A stretch of 64,000 bases of DNA from Flavobacterium sp. W4I14. Lineage in GTDB: Bacteria > Bacteroidota > Bacteroidia > Sphingobacteriales > Sphingobacteriaceae. The translations under genes were made by a program, and so were the position numbers. The notes beneath the pieces are model-generated. The model had not been told where the DNA came from. It was given only the letters and a program-made list of their open reading frames with translations, and made no database searches. The stretch is from the NCBI GenBank assembly GCA_030817875.1, contig JAUSZU010000001.1, forward strand, positions 3,844,001 through 3,908,000. Direction: 5' to 3'. This document shows, piece after piece, positions 16,407 through 25,276 of this stretch (position 1 is the first letter of the stretch; each line of letters opens with the position of its first letter).

Positions 16407-19400
16407 ATGAAAAAATCCAAATACCTATTATTGCTATTTTTTCTTTTCCCACTCGGGTTGCTCGCCCAGCAAACCATTATTATCCGTGGAAAAGTAACTG
16501 ATGCCTCCGACCGGAAAATTCTGCCCGGCGTTGTTGTTACAGCAAACTCGCCGACTGGTAAAATCTCGGTCAGTACAGATGCCCAGGGCGCATATCAGAT
16601 TACAGTTCCCGCCAATAGTACCGAACTTAGCTACACTTTTGTGGGAATGACGGCCCATACCGAAAAAATTGAGGGCAGAACACTTATAAATGTTACACTT
16701 TCTGCCAGCCAATCAGACCTTGATGAGGTGGTTGTGATCGGATACGGATCGCAGAAAAAAGAAACGCTTACCGGATCAGTTGGTAATATAACAGCCAGGG
16801 ATATCCAAACGACCACTGCTATCAGTCTGGCTCAGAAAATCCAGGGCAAGGTTGCCGGTCTTCAGATCAGACAGAACGGAGGAGAGCCGGGAACATTTGA
16901 CAATTCTATAAATATTCGTGGTTATGGAGGAAGCCCATTGTATGTTATCGATGGGGTGGCCCGTGAAGGTGCCGGTGAATTCCAGCGGATTAATCCCGAC
17001 GATATAGAAAGCATTTCTTTTCTTAAAGATGGCTCTGCGGCCATTTATGGGTTGCGTGCTTCAAACGGAGTGGTGCTGGTAACGACAAAAAAAGGTGCCA
17101 AAGGCGATGCTGCATTCAACTATAATGGCTTTGTCGGCTTTTCGAGTCCAACAGATGTTCCCCGGATGGCAAATGCAGCAGAATGGATCCAGATGCGTAA
17201 CGATGCGGCCTTTTTGGGCACTGGCTCGCCTTTTATCCCTAGAGAAGAACTTAATAAATATATAACCGGGGCACCTGGCTATGAAAGTACCGACTGGTAT
17301 AGCGAGGTAATGAGAAAATCGGCAATACAGCAACAACACAATGTGTCGGCAGCTGGTGGTGGAGATAAAACGCAGTATTTTGTTAGTTTGGGTTACCAGC
17401 GGGAAGGCGGTTTGCTAAAAACCGGCGACATGGGATATTATAAATATAACATGAGGTCTAACCTCACCACGCAATTAACAAAAAACTTAAAGGCCGAAGT
17501 ATTTATTGCAGGCAGATATGACAACAGATTTACGCCCGGAGAAAATTTCTTCAACATTTTTAAGGGTACCCGCGTAACGCTACCCACCGAGCGGCCTTAT
17601 GTTAACGGAAATACAGCTTACCCTTCGATTGTTACGCCATCTAACCAAAACCCAGTGGTGCTGGCAGACCGGGATATCACCGGTTATAGCGAAAATGTTA
17701 ACAGGAATGTGCAATCAACCGTTGCATTAAACTACACTGTGCCCGGTGTTGAAGGGTTAAAAATCCGGGCAGCGGCATCTTATGATATGAACAGTTATTC
17801 TAATAAAGATCTTTCAAAGCCCTATAATCTCTATACTTTTGCCAATGGGAATTATGTAAAGCAGCCGCAACGTGTGGGTACAGGTAATATTTCCAATGTT
17901 ATCGACAACAACAACAATCTCACGCTACAAGGCCAGGTTACCTACAGCAGGTTATTTGCAAAAAAACACAATGTAGGCGGAACACTTGTTGTGGAGCAGC
18001 AACAGGGATGGAGCCGGAATACCCTGGCGAGAAGGTATTACGATTTTTATACTACTGATCAGCTCAACTATGCAGGCCTGAGAACTCCGGAGGCCGCAGG
18101 CCTCGAAGGCCAAAGTGCCTATCTTGGATACGTAGGCAGGTTCAACTATGATTATGCCGGGAAATATCTGATCGATTTCGTTTTCCGTCAGGACGGGAAT
18201 TATGCTTACAAGAACAAATGGGGATTTTTCCCTGGGGTAAGTGCGGCATGGAGGGTATCGGAGGAGAATTTCATAAAGAACAACCTGCCCGTGATCAGCA
18301 ACTTAAAACTTAAGGCCTCTTATGGCACCGCAGGCGCTGCGAACTCAGTAGCCCCTTTCCAGTATGTACCAGGTTTCGGCACCACAGGAGGAGGCAATTA
18401 TGAGTTCCAGAATGACATCCTAACCACCGGAATTGCTGCCCCTCCTATAGTGAATGAAAACCTGAGCTGGACCAAATCGGAATTTGTTGACTTCGGATTG
18501 GAACTAGGGCTTTGGAAAAACAAACTTGTCTTCGAATTTGATGTATACCAAAGAGATACCAAAGGAATCGCTGCCACCAGGAACGTATCACTTCCCAACA
18601 CTTTCGGGGCTACAATCCCATTTGAGAACCTTAACAGTGACAGGGTACGTGGTATAGAATTTTCACTTACACACAATAGTTCCATAGGAGAATTTCGTTA
18701 TAACATTTCCGGAAATTTCAATTATTCCAGACAAATGGATCTGTATGTAGAGGGTTCTCCGTTTACAAACAGTTACGACCAATGGCGTAACCAGAGGGCT
18801 TACAGATACAGGGACATCAGTTGGGGCTACACTTACGCCGGTCAGTTCCAGAATAAAGAGGAAATTTTACAACATGCCCTCCAGAATGGTGATCAAGCCA
18901 ATATCCGCGAACTTCCAGGAGATTATAAATTTCAGGATATCAATAATGACGGGGTTATCGATGACCGCGACATGCTTCCGCTGTTTGACGGATCAACACC
19001 TAAATTGTTTTACGGTTTAACCCTGAACGGATCTTTTAAGGGATTCGACTTTAATGTGCTCCTACAGGGTTCGGGCAGGTATACAGTAAGATTTAACGAA
19101 GTATATGGTGAGATACTGGCCTTTAGAGGAAATACACCGGCATACTTTTTCGATCGCTGGAGGCTTTCTGATCCTTACGATATCAACAGCGCCTGGATTC
19201 CTGGAAAATACCCTGCCTCCAGGTTTAATGGTGATGTGGGAAGAATTTACACCGAAAGTTCGGTATGGAGAAGAGATGCATCGTATGTACGACTGAAAAG
19301 TGTGGAATTGGGCTACACCTTCCGCCCATTATTTTTTGCAAAAGCCGGAATAAAAAAACTCAGGGTTTACGCCAGTGCTTTCAACCTGCTCACCATAACC

Positions 19401-19511
19401 GATCCTTTTGTTAAAGCATTTGATCCGGAAAGAGCGGAAGGATTGTTTAGTGCAGGGTTAAACTATCCCCTATCAAAAACTTACAACTTCGGTGTAAATC
19501 TTAATTTTTAA
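16407..19511 (+). CDS. SusC/RagA family TonB-linked outer membrane transporter
   Basis: A 1,034-residue outer-membrane protein. Signal peptide 1-20; CarboxypepD_reg-like domain about 25-105 (IRGKVTDASDRKILPGVVV); the SusC hallmark DEVVVIGYGSQKKETLTGSV at about 106-125; plug to about 235 (VIDGVAREGAGEFQRINPDD, ASNGVVLVTTKKG); then the barrel, ending in YNFGVNLNF. It forms the TonB-driven channel of a SusCD glycan importer. SusD follows after 11 bp, then a DUF3823 lipoprotein and a GH71/99-like lipoprotein, all on the plus strand. No STN domain is present, so signalling through an anti-sigma factor is not expected. That agrees with the LacI-type regulator next door. Confidence 0.95.
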   Translation: MKKSKYLLLLFFLFPLGLLAQQTIIIRGKVTDASDRKILPGVVVTANSPTGKISVSTDAQGAYQITVPANSTELSYTFVGMTAHTEKIEGRTLINVTLSASQSDLDEVVVIGYGSQKKETLTGSVGNITARDIQTTTAISLAQKIQGKVAGLQIRQNGGEPGTFDNSINIRGYGGSPLYVIDGVAREGAGEFQRINPDDIESISFLKDGSAAIYGLRASNGVVLVTTKKGAKGDAAFNYNGFVGFSSPTDVPRMANAAEWIQMRNDAAFLGTGSPFIPREELNKYITGAPGYESTDWYSEVMRKSAIQQQHNVSAAGGGDKTQYFVSLGYQREGGLLKTGDMGYYKYNMRSNLTTQLTKNLKAEVFIAGRYDNRFTPGENFFNIFKGTRVTLPTERPYVNGNTAYPSIVTPSNQNPVVLADRDITGYSENVNRNVQSTVALNYTVPGVEGLKIRAAASYDMNSYSNKDLSKPYNLYTFANGNYVKQPQRVGTGNISNVIDNNNNLTLQGQVTYSRLFAKKHNVGGTLVVEQQQGWSRNTLARRYYDFYTTDQLNYAGLRTPEAAGLEGQSAYLGYVGRFNYDYAGKYLIDFVFRQDGNYAYKNKWGFFPGVSAAWRVSEENFIKNNLPVISNLKLKASYGTAGAANSVAPFQYVPGFGTTGGGNYEFQNDILTTGIAAPPIVNENLSWTKSEFVDFGLELGLWKNKLVFEFDVYQRDTKGIAATRNVSLPNTFGATIPFENLNSDRVRGIEFSLTHNSSIGEFRYNISGNFNYSRQMDLYVEGSPFTNSYDQWRNQRAYRYRDISWGYTYAGQFQNKEEILQHALQNGDQANIRELPGDYKFQDINNDGVIDDRDMLPLFDGSTPKLFYGLTLNGSFKGFDFNVLLQGSGRYTVRFNEVYGEILAFRGNTPAYFFDRWRLSDPYDINSAWIPGKYPASRFNGDVGRIYTESSVWRRDASYVRLKSVELGYTFRPLFFAKAGIKKLRVYASAFNLLTITDPFVKAFDPERAEGLFSAGLNYPLSKTYNFGVNLNF

Positions 19512-19522
19512 AAGATACGATC

Positions 19523-21409
19523 ATGAAAAATCAAAAAATATTTATACTAATGGCCCTGCTGCCTTTTCTGCTTTCATCCTGCCAGAAGGTACTTGATCTT
19601 AAACCCACAGACAAATTGCAGCCTGAACAGCTATTCAGCGATCCGGAGGGCGTAAAGGTGTACATGGCAAACTTATACTACCAACTACCGATTGAAGACT
19701 TTACTTTCTTCAGGCAGGGAGTTAATTTCAATGGCGGGGATCCGAACAATGGAGGTTTTGCACCGGCCATGGTTACTGATGAGGCCATGCATACCGAATT
19801 TGGTGATTTTATCGGAAACGATGATTTTAAGTGGTGGGAACAAGGATATAAACTAATCAGGGAAGTAAACCTAATGATCGATGTAATTCCAACCCTGGCT
19901 ATTAACGAAGCGGAAAAGAAAGCATTGATCGGTGAAAGCGCATTTATAAGGGCTTATTCTTACTTTTCTCTTGCCAAACGTTATGGAGGTGTTCCGCTGA
20001 TCAAGGGATCGCAGCCATATGGCTCACCTGAATCATTGAAAGTGCCCCGCAGTACAGAAAAAGAAACCTGGGATTTCGTTTTACAGGAATGTGATGTTGC
20101 GATCGAAAACCTGGGAACCGAAAAAGGAAGAAGGGCAAACAAATTTACCGCGTATGCGCTGAAATCGCGCGCAGCACTACATGCTGCATCATTGGCAAAG
20201 TTCGGCAGCAAAGCACCACTAACGGGTGACGCAGTTACCAAAAAACTGGTCGGCCTTGATGCGGCCGCGGCAGCAGGATATTATGACGCCTGTATGAAGG
20301 CATCCCAGGCAATCATTGCCTCAGGTCAGTACAGCCTTTACAGGCCAAATCCTGCAAACCCTGCAGAGGCGGCAGAAAACTACAGATTAATGTTCGAGAA
20401 TCCCAATTCGGCACCAGAAGAAGCAATTTTTGTAAAAGGATATGCCCTTCCTGGAACTAGCCTTGGCCACAATTATGATATTTGGTACCAACCTGCCCAA
20501 CTGGCAAACGGATGGCCACACCCGGGAAGAATGAATCCGACATTGGATTTGGTTGATACCTATGAGAATTATGATTCTCCAGGAAAAAGTTCACCAGTGG
20601 TAACCACATCAGACGGGGTGGTTGGAGATTACAACGGATATAGCGCAACAAAAAACTATATCAGGTATGACAGTCCAAATGCAATTTTTGCAAACAAGGA
20701 CGCCAGACTATGGGGAACAGCAGTTTTACCGGGCACATTATGGAAAAACAACCAGATTATTATCCAGGCAGGCTATGTTAAGCCGAACGGAGAGGCAGTA
20801 ATCAGGGTGAAAGACCAGATTACAATTGGAAACAATACTTTCCATACTTATGGCGCTGCCAGTGTTACGCAATATTCGGGATTTGATACGTACGGGGGAA
20901 ACAATACAAGAACAGGTTTTTCATTTAAAAAATTCCTGAACCAACAGAAGCCGGTAGTATCGGGATGGAACCAGAGCACCACCGATTTTATGGAGTTCAG
21001 ATACGCAGAGGTACTGTTGAATTATGCGGAAGCAGTAGTTGAAAGTGGCAGTGGCGATGCGGTGCTTGCCGCAAAGGTGCTTAACGACATCCGAAAACGT
21101 GCAGCCCACACCACTAACGAACCCCTTACAGTAGAAAATGTACAGCGGGAAAGACGCGTTGAACTTTCTTTTGAGAACAAACGCTTCTGGGACCTGATCA
21201 GAAGAAGAGAATTCCATACTGAATTTAATAACAGAAGTATGCATACCCTCTTACCACTCCAGGACCTTCGCGCATTGCCTGCAACAAAGTACATCTTTGT
21301 GCGGGTTGTAGTTCCCAATACAAACCCGAGAACATTTGAACCAAAAACATACTACAGGTATATCCCCGGGATTGGCACAAATGGTTTAGTTCAGAACCCA
21401 CAGTATTAG
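19523..21409 (+). CDS. SusD/RagB family nutrient-binding outer membrane lipoprotein
   Basis: A 628-residue surface lipoprotein with lipobox LLSSC (Cys20). The helical TPR-like SusD fold is recognisable from QKVLDLKPTDKLQPEQLFSD at the N terminus, IGESAFIRAYSYFSLAKRYG with GVPLI in the middle, and the C-terminal RYAEVLLNYAEA, LNDIRKRA and ERRVELSFENKRFWDLIRR. It acts as the lid on SusC and captures the glycan at the cell surface. Its start lies 11 bp after the SusC stop and its stop 6 bp before the next gene, so translational coupling in one operon is likely. Confidence 0.95.
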   Translation: MKNQKIFILMALLPFLLSSCQKVLDLKPTDKLQPEQLFSDPEGVKVYMANLYYQLPIEDFTFFRQGVNFNGGDPNNGGFAPAMVTDEAMHTEFGDFIGNDDFKWWEQGYKLIREVNLMIDVIPTLAINEAEKKALIGESAFIRAYSYFSLAKRYGGVPLIKGSQPYGSPESLKVPRSTEKETWDFVLQECDVAIENLGTEKGRRANKFTAYALKSRAALHAASLAKFGSKAPLTGDAVTKKLVGLDAAAAAGYYDACMKASQAIIASGQYSLYRPNPANPAEAAENYRLMFENPNSAPEEAIFVKGYALPGTSLGHNYDIWYQPAQLANGWPHPGRMNPTLDLVDTYENYDSPGKSSPVVTTSDGVVGDYNGYSATKNYIRYDSPNAIFANKDARLWGTAVLPGTLWKNNQIIIQAGYVKPNGEAVIRVKDQITIGNNTFHTYGAASVTQYSGFDTYGGNNTRTGFSFKKFLNQQKPVVSGWNQSTTDFMEFRYAEVLLNYAEAVVESGSGDAVLAAKVLNDIRKRAAHTTNEPLTVENVQRERRVELSFENKRFWDLIRRREFHTEFNNRSMHTLLPLQDLRALPATKYIFVRVVVPNTNPRTFEPKTYYRYIPGIGTNGLVQNPQY

Positions 21410-21415
21410 AAAATT

Positions 21416-22099
21416 ATGAAAAAGACCTATATCTATATTTTATCGGGGATGCTCGCATTTTCAGCTTGCAAACTTGACAACCTTGAGCAGCCTGCGGCAG
21501 GTTTATCGGGGAAATTTATTGATGCACAGACCAATGAACTGGTTCAGCAAGATATTATACGCGGTACCCAGATTGAACTGAAAGAGCACGGTTATGATCC
21601 GGTATCATCGCAGTTCCTGGTGGTTAAAACCGATGGCACCTATGAAAACAGCATGCTTTTTGCAAATACCTATACTATACAGCCTGTAAGAGGCAACTTT
21701 ATCAATGTTGAACCACAGGAGTTTAAGATAAGCCCGGGCTCAACCCTCGATTTTAAGGTTGTTCCTTACATCCGCATCAGAGAGGCCAATATTACAAAAA
21801 CCGGAAACAAGGTAATAGCTACTTTTAAACTTCAGCAGAATATCATCAGCAACGTAAAAAAGATCGGTTTGTATGCCCATGTGGATTCTCGCGTTGGCGA
21901 GCCCATGAGGCAGGCTGCCGCGGAACGGGAACTGAATGCAGTTACGGATGCTAACCACGTTTACACACTGGAGATAGACCTCCCATCAAACAGTTCAGTG
22001 CTCAAGCCAGGAAATCAGTATTATTTCCGGATCGGTGCACTTATTGATGCAAGCGAAGCTAAATTAAACTATGCCCCTGCCGTACGCATTTCTATATAA
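21416..22099 (+). CDS. DUF3823 domain outer membrane lipoprotein
   Basis: A 227-residue lipoprotein (Cys18 in AFSAC) with a beta-sandwich N-terminal domain of the DUF3823 type (LSGKFIDAQTNELVQQDIIR, GTQIELKEHGYD, YENSMLFANTYTIQPVRGNF) and a second beta domain to the C terminus. DUF3823 proteins occupy the SusE/SusF place directly after SusD in many Bacteroidota glycan loci and are presumed surface glycan-binding proteins. The specific ligand is unknown. It begins 6 bp after SusD and precedes the GH71/99-like lipoprotein by 52 bp. Confidence 0.88.
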   Translation: MKKTYIYILSGMLAFSACKLDNLEQPAAGLSGKFIDAQTNELVQQDIIRGTQIELKEHGYDPVSSQFLVVKTDGTYENSMLFANTYTIQPVRGNFINVEPQEFKISPGSTLDFKVVPYIRIREANITKTGNKVIATFKLQQNIISNVKKIGLYAHVDSRVGEPMRQAAAERELNAVTDANHVYTLEIDLPSNSSVLKPGNQYYFRIGALIDASEAKLNYAPAVRISI

Positions 22100-22151
22100 C
22101 CACCTGGTTGCTGGCTGGTTAGGACCGGCTGGCACCTTAAAAACTAAACTT

Positions 22152-23489
22152 ATGAAAACGAAAAAAATAAGTGCCTTTATAGTTATTTGGGTATTGATGG
22201 GCTTTTCATGCTCAAAAAATAACACTATCGCCGATGGTGTCGGAGATCCCAACCCACCGCAGCCTCCGGTAAAAGAAGTGGTTTATGATGAGACCGGTTG
22301 TTTGTACACTTCTTATAATAACCTCGTAATGGCAGGTTATCAGGGATGGTTTGCTGCACAGGGTGATGATTCAAACCGCGGCTGGTACCACTACCAAAAC
22401 GACTGTGGCTTTCAGCCGGGTTGTGCGGCAGTAGATTTTTGGCCGGATATGACTGAATACAGTAAAAAATACAGCAGTCCTTTTAACTTCGCCAATGGGG
22501 ATGCAGCTTATCTCTACAGTCCTTACGACGAAGAAAGTGTTGACCTTCATTTTAAATGGATGAAGGATTATGGAATTGACGGCGTATTTATGCAACGTTT
22601 TGTTGTAGAGATAAAGGATTCCAATCCGGCGGGTAGGCGTCATTTTAACAAAGTGCTGGCAAATGCACTTAAGGCAGCTAAAAAGTACAGCAGAGCTATA
22701 GGTGTGATGTACGATCTTAGTGGCTGTACCTCGCAAGATATGGCAGCACTAGAGAAGGACTGGGCTGAAATTCAGGTGGAGTTTAAGCTTTTTGATAACC
22801 TGGCTAATCCAACTTACATCAGGCACAATAAAAAACCGTTATTAACGATTTGGGGAACCGGATTCAACGACAATCGGAAATACACCATTGCTGATGTTCA
22901 GCAGACTGTATCCAGGTTAAAGGGGCCAGAAAAGAAGGTATCGATTATGTTGGGCGTGCCTTATTATTGGAGAACACTTAACAATGACACAGAGAATTCT
23001 ATGCTTCTACATACCCTAATTAAACAGGCCGATATCATTATGCCTTGGGCGGTTGGAAGATATGGTTCAGAAAATTATAACCAAACAGCAGGAACGGTTC
23101 TGGCAGGAGATATCCAATGGTGTGCCAATAATAACATTACTTATGTTCCGTTGGTATTTCCGGGATTTACCTGGGGAAATCTTAAAAAAGACCCCTCCGT
23201 TTATAATTCGATACCGCGCGAACAAGGAAATTTTTTGTGGAAACAGGTTGCGGGAGCAAAGATATCAGGTGCAAAATCACTATATGTAGCCATGTTTGAC
23301 GAAATTGATGAAGGCACTGCGATATTTAAATCACTGAGAGAAAATGAAGTTCCGTTAAACGGTTCAGGAAAGTTCACTGGCATCGAAAACAACTTGCCAT
23401 CAGATTATTACCTATGGCTTACAGGCCAGGCGGCCAATTGGTTTCACAATACCGGAAGCTATTCTGCAGTAAAACCCAACAGGCTCTGA
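22152..23489 (+). CDS. GH71/99-like glycoside hydrolase lipoprotein
   Basis: 445 residues when started at the ATG at 22152 (MKTKKISAFIVIWVLMGFSC), which yields a proper lipoprotein signal with Cys20; a longer frame from 22071 overlaps the DUF3823 gene and is rejected. The barrel repeats the motifs of the minus-strand paralogue: NLVMAGYQGWFAAQGDD, DFWPDMTEYSKKY, HFKWMKDYGIDGVFMQRFV, IGVMYDLSGC, LLTIWGTGFNDNRKY, MLGVPYYWRTL, VFPGFTWGNL. Its acidic pair FDEIDEGTAIFK has glutamates at about 384 and 387, matching the E-x-x-E spacing of GH99 catalytic residues. As a surface or periplasm-facing lipoprotein at the end of the SusCD operon it most likely makes the first cuts in the substrate. The linkage attacked is not predictable with confidence. 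Confidence 0.87.
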   Translation: MKTKKISAFIVIWVLMGFSCSKNNTIADGVGDPNPPQPPVKEVVYDETGCLYTSYNNLVMAGYQGWFAAQGDDSNRGWYHYQNDCGFQPGCAAVDFWPDMTEYSKKYSSPFNFANGDAAYLYSPYDEESVDLHFKWMKDYGIDGVFMQRFVVEIKDSNPAGRRHFNKVLANALKAAKKYSRAIGVMYDLSGCTSQDMAALEKDWAEIQVEFKLFDNLANPTYIRHNKKPLLTIWGTGFNDNRKYTIADVQQTVSRLKGPEKKVSIMLGVPYYWRTLNNDTENSMLLHTLIKQADIIMPWAVGRYGSENYNQTAGTVLAGDIQWCANNNITYVPLVFPGFTWGNLKKDPSVYNSIPREQGNFLWKQVAGAKISGAKSLYVAMFDEIDEGTAIFKSLRENEVPLNGSGKFTGIENNLPSDYYLWLTGQAANWFHNTGSYSAVKPNRL

Positions 23490-23529
23490 TTCAGATTCGT
23501 TAGAATCCTAACAATTAAAAGGCATCAAC

Positions 23530-23559
23530 ATGGCCGGTACAGGATTTTGTACCGGCCAT
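23530..23559 (+). terminator. Bidirectional terminator between the SusCD operon and the MFS gene
   Basis: ATGGCCGGTAC (23530-23540) pairs with GTACCGGCCAT (23549-23559), an 11-bp GC-rich stem with an 8-nt loop, followed by TGTATTTTTG on the plus strand. It sits between two convergent genes. Confidence 0.82.
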
Positions 23560-23619
23560 TGTATTTTTGAATAGGTATGCTTAAGCACGCATGTATTTTG
23601 CTTCTTTGCCTGCCAGCTG

Positions 23620-24903
23620 TTAGGCATGAATTTGTGACTGCTGCAGTTCCCTGATCTTTTTTGACCTGATGGAGAGAAACAGGCCACTGAAAGCCAAAAT
23701 CAACAGTAAGGGAATGATCAGTGTTGTCTGTAAAATTTCAGGACCTGCCAGATTTTTAGCCTCTGCAAGTCGCCGCCAATCCTCTGAGCCCTCAGGAACA
23801 TTGAGGTAGACGTCAAGATCAATACCTGAAGGCAGGTGATTCAATATCAGCCTGTCATAAAATCCGCCCATAAACATGGTGTAAACAGAAACTGCAAACA
23901 TTCCCGCACCTCCCATTAAGTTTAGACCCAGGGCTCCCGAACGCGGGATATTTTCAGCTACGAAACCGATCATGGTAGGCCAGAAATAACAAACACCAAG
24001 GCCGAACACAACCGCTGCCAGAAACAGTGAAGTGCCCGTAAAGCTACTCAGCATGTAAAGACCAAGTGCTGCAATTACAGATGAAATTAAAAGTACACCC
24101 TGTGGGGAAAAACGTTTAACTATCGGCCCTGCAAATGCCCTTCCAATCACCATGATGCCGGTAGTTAGCGTAAGCAGTAAAATCGGATTTTCTGTAATAT
24201 TCTTTAACAGCATCCCTATCCACTGACCGGTAAAAAGCTCGGTAATTGCCGTACCAAACATGCAGATAAACATAAAAATAAAAAGCGGAGAAGCTACTGC
24301 CCGGTACATATCAAGGGTACTGAAGCCAGAACTTACCCGTTCCGTTTTAGGAAAATCCAGCTTTAAAAACAGATAACCATAAAGCAATGTCGGCAAAACC
24401 ATCATACCAACCTGAAACTGCCAGTTTAATCCCAGATACTGAAAGGCAGCAGCCAGTAAAGTGCCGATTACTATACCGCCGGGAAACCAAAGGTGAAAAT
24501 GGTTTAGCTTAGTTGTTTTATTATCGGTGTAAAGGGAAGCGACAAGTGGATTACATGACGCCTCCACCGTTCCATTGGCGATCCCTATCAGCAATGTTGA
24601 AAAAAAGAGTGACCAATAGCCGACGGCAAATACTGTAAGGCCTATTCCCGCTAAATGAAAAATAAATGCGGTAATTAATAACCTTTTCATCCCAACCACA
24701 TCAACAATAAAGCCCCCGATAATGATTGCAAGGGGAAAACCCCAAAATGCTGTGGCAGTAATACTGCCCAGTTGTGAGGCATTAAATTTATATTCAACGG
24801 CCAGCTGGCCCATTATCCCGGCCCTGATCCCAAAAGAGAGGGCGGTTACCAGAAGTGCGAGACAGCTGGCAGTAAAAAGCTTCTTTTTTTTAATTTCTTG
24901 CAT
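23620..24903 (-). CDS. MFS transporter, sugar-type
   Basis: A 427-residue major facilitator with twelve predicted membrane helices. MQEIKKKKLFTASCLALLVT begins the first helix; the loop between helices 2 and 3 reads DVVGMKRLL; helices 5-6 include ANGTVEASCNPLVASLY. The residues around GNGxxEAxxNPLxAxLY are typical of the FucP/NagP-like or FGHS-type sugar porters of Bacteroidota. The ATG at 24903 is preferred over one at 24975 because the upstream 24 residues (MCKDWYVFKSALLNEYDLF) are not part of the family. It probably imports the mono- or oligosaccharide released by the neighbouring GH enzymes through the inner membrane. It reads towards the SusCD operon and ends at the shared terminator. 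Confidence 0.87.
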   Translation of the reverse strand: MQEIKKKKLFTASCLALLVTALSFGIRAGIMGQLAVEYKFNASQLGSITATAFWGFPLAIIIGGFIVDVVGMKRLLITAFIFHLAGIGLTVFAVGYWSLFFSTLLIGIANGTVEASCNPLVASLYTDNKTTKLNHFHLWFPGGIVIGTLLAAAFQYLGLNWQFQVGMMVLPTLLYGYLFLKLDFPKTERVSSGFSTLDMYRAVASPLFIFMFICMFGTAITELFTGQWIGMLLKNITENPILLLTLTTGIMVIGRAFAGPIVKRFSPQGVLLISSVIAALGLYMLSSFTGTSLFLAAVVFGLGVCYFWPTMIGFVAENIPRSGALGLNLMGGAGMFAVSVYTMFMGGFYDRLILNHLPSGIDLDVYLNVPEGSEDWRRLAEAKNLAGPEILQTTLIIPLLLILAFSGLFLSIRSKKIRELQQSQIHA

Positions 24904-25276
24904 GATTATTTTTTTAAAAAGGTCATATTCATTCAGCAACGCGCTTTTGAAAACGTACCAATCTTTACACATCAACTTTAGGTGGCTGTTGCCTGGTCAG
25001 ATAACCGGATAAGGTATATCTTTCAACTCTTAGAGTAATGCCGCAAATGGATAGCGAGCCGGTAACGGCTGGGGTCGCGGCAACGGGAATATAAGGTACT
25101 CATAGTCGATTCGATATTTAGTTAAAAACCAAGTACGAAAATCGAATCTTACAGATAAGAAAACCTTAATTTTTTCTTAATACAATTCTTGAATGCAAAT
25201 TTGATTTCAATTATTGTTTCCCGCCAGCGTATTTATCTTTTGCCTCATCTTTTAATCAGCTATTGGTGGAATGACA
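24904..25276. other. Intergenic region upstream of the MFS gene
   Basis: About 370 bp between the MFS start and the stop of the next minus-strand gene. No gene or complete promoter was recognised; no minus-strand TAnnTTTG is present. Confidence 0.4.

Noticed and set aside
16295..16477. 60-codon minus-strand frame over the SusC start
   Set aside because: Overlaps the signal peptide of SusC and has no supporting feature.
22071..22151. Upstream extension of the GH71/99-like lipoprotein
   Set aside because: It overlaps the DUF3823 gene and would bury the lipoprotein signal inside the protein.
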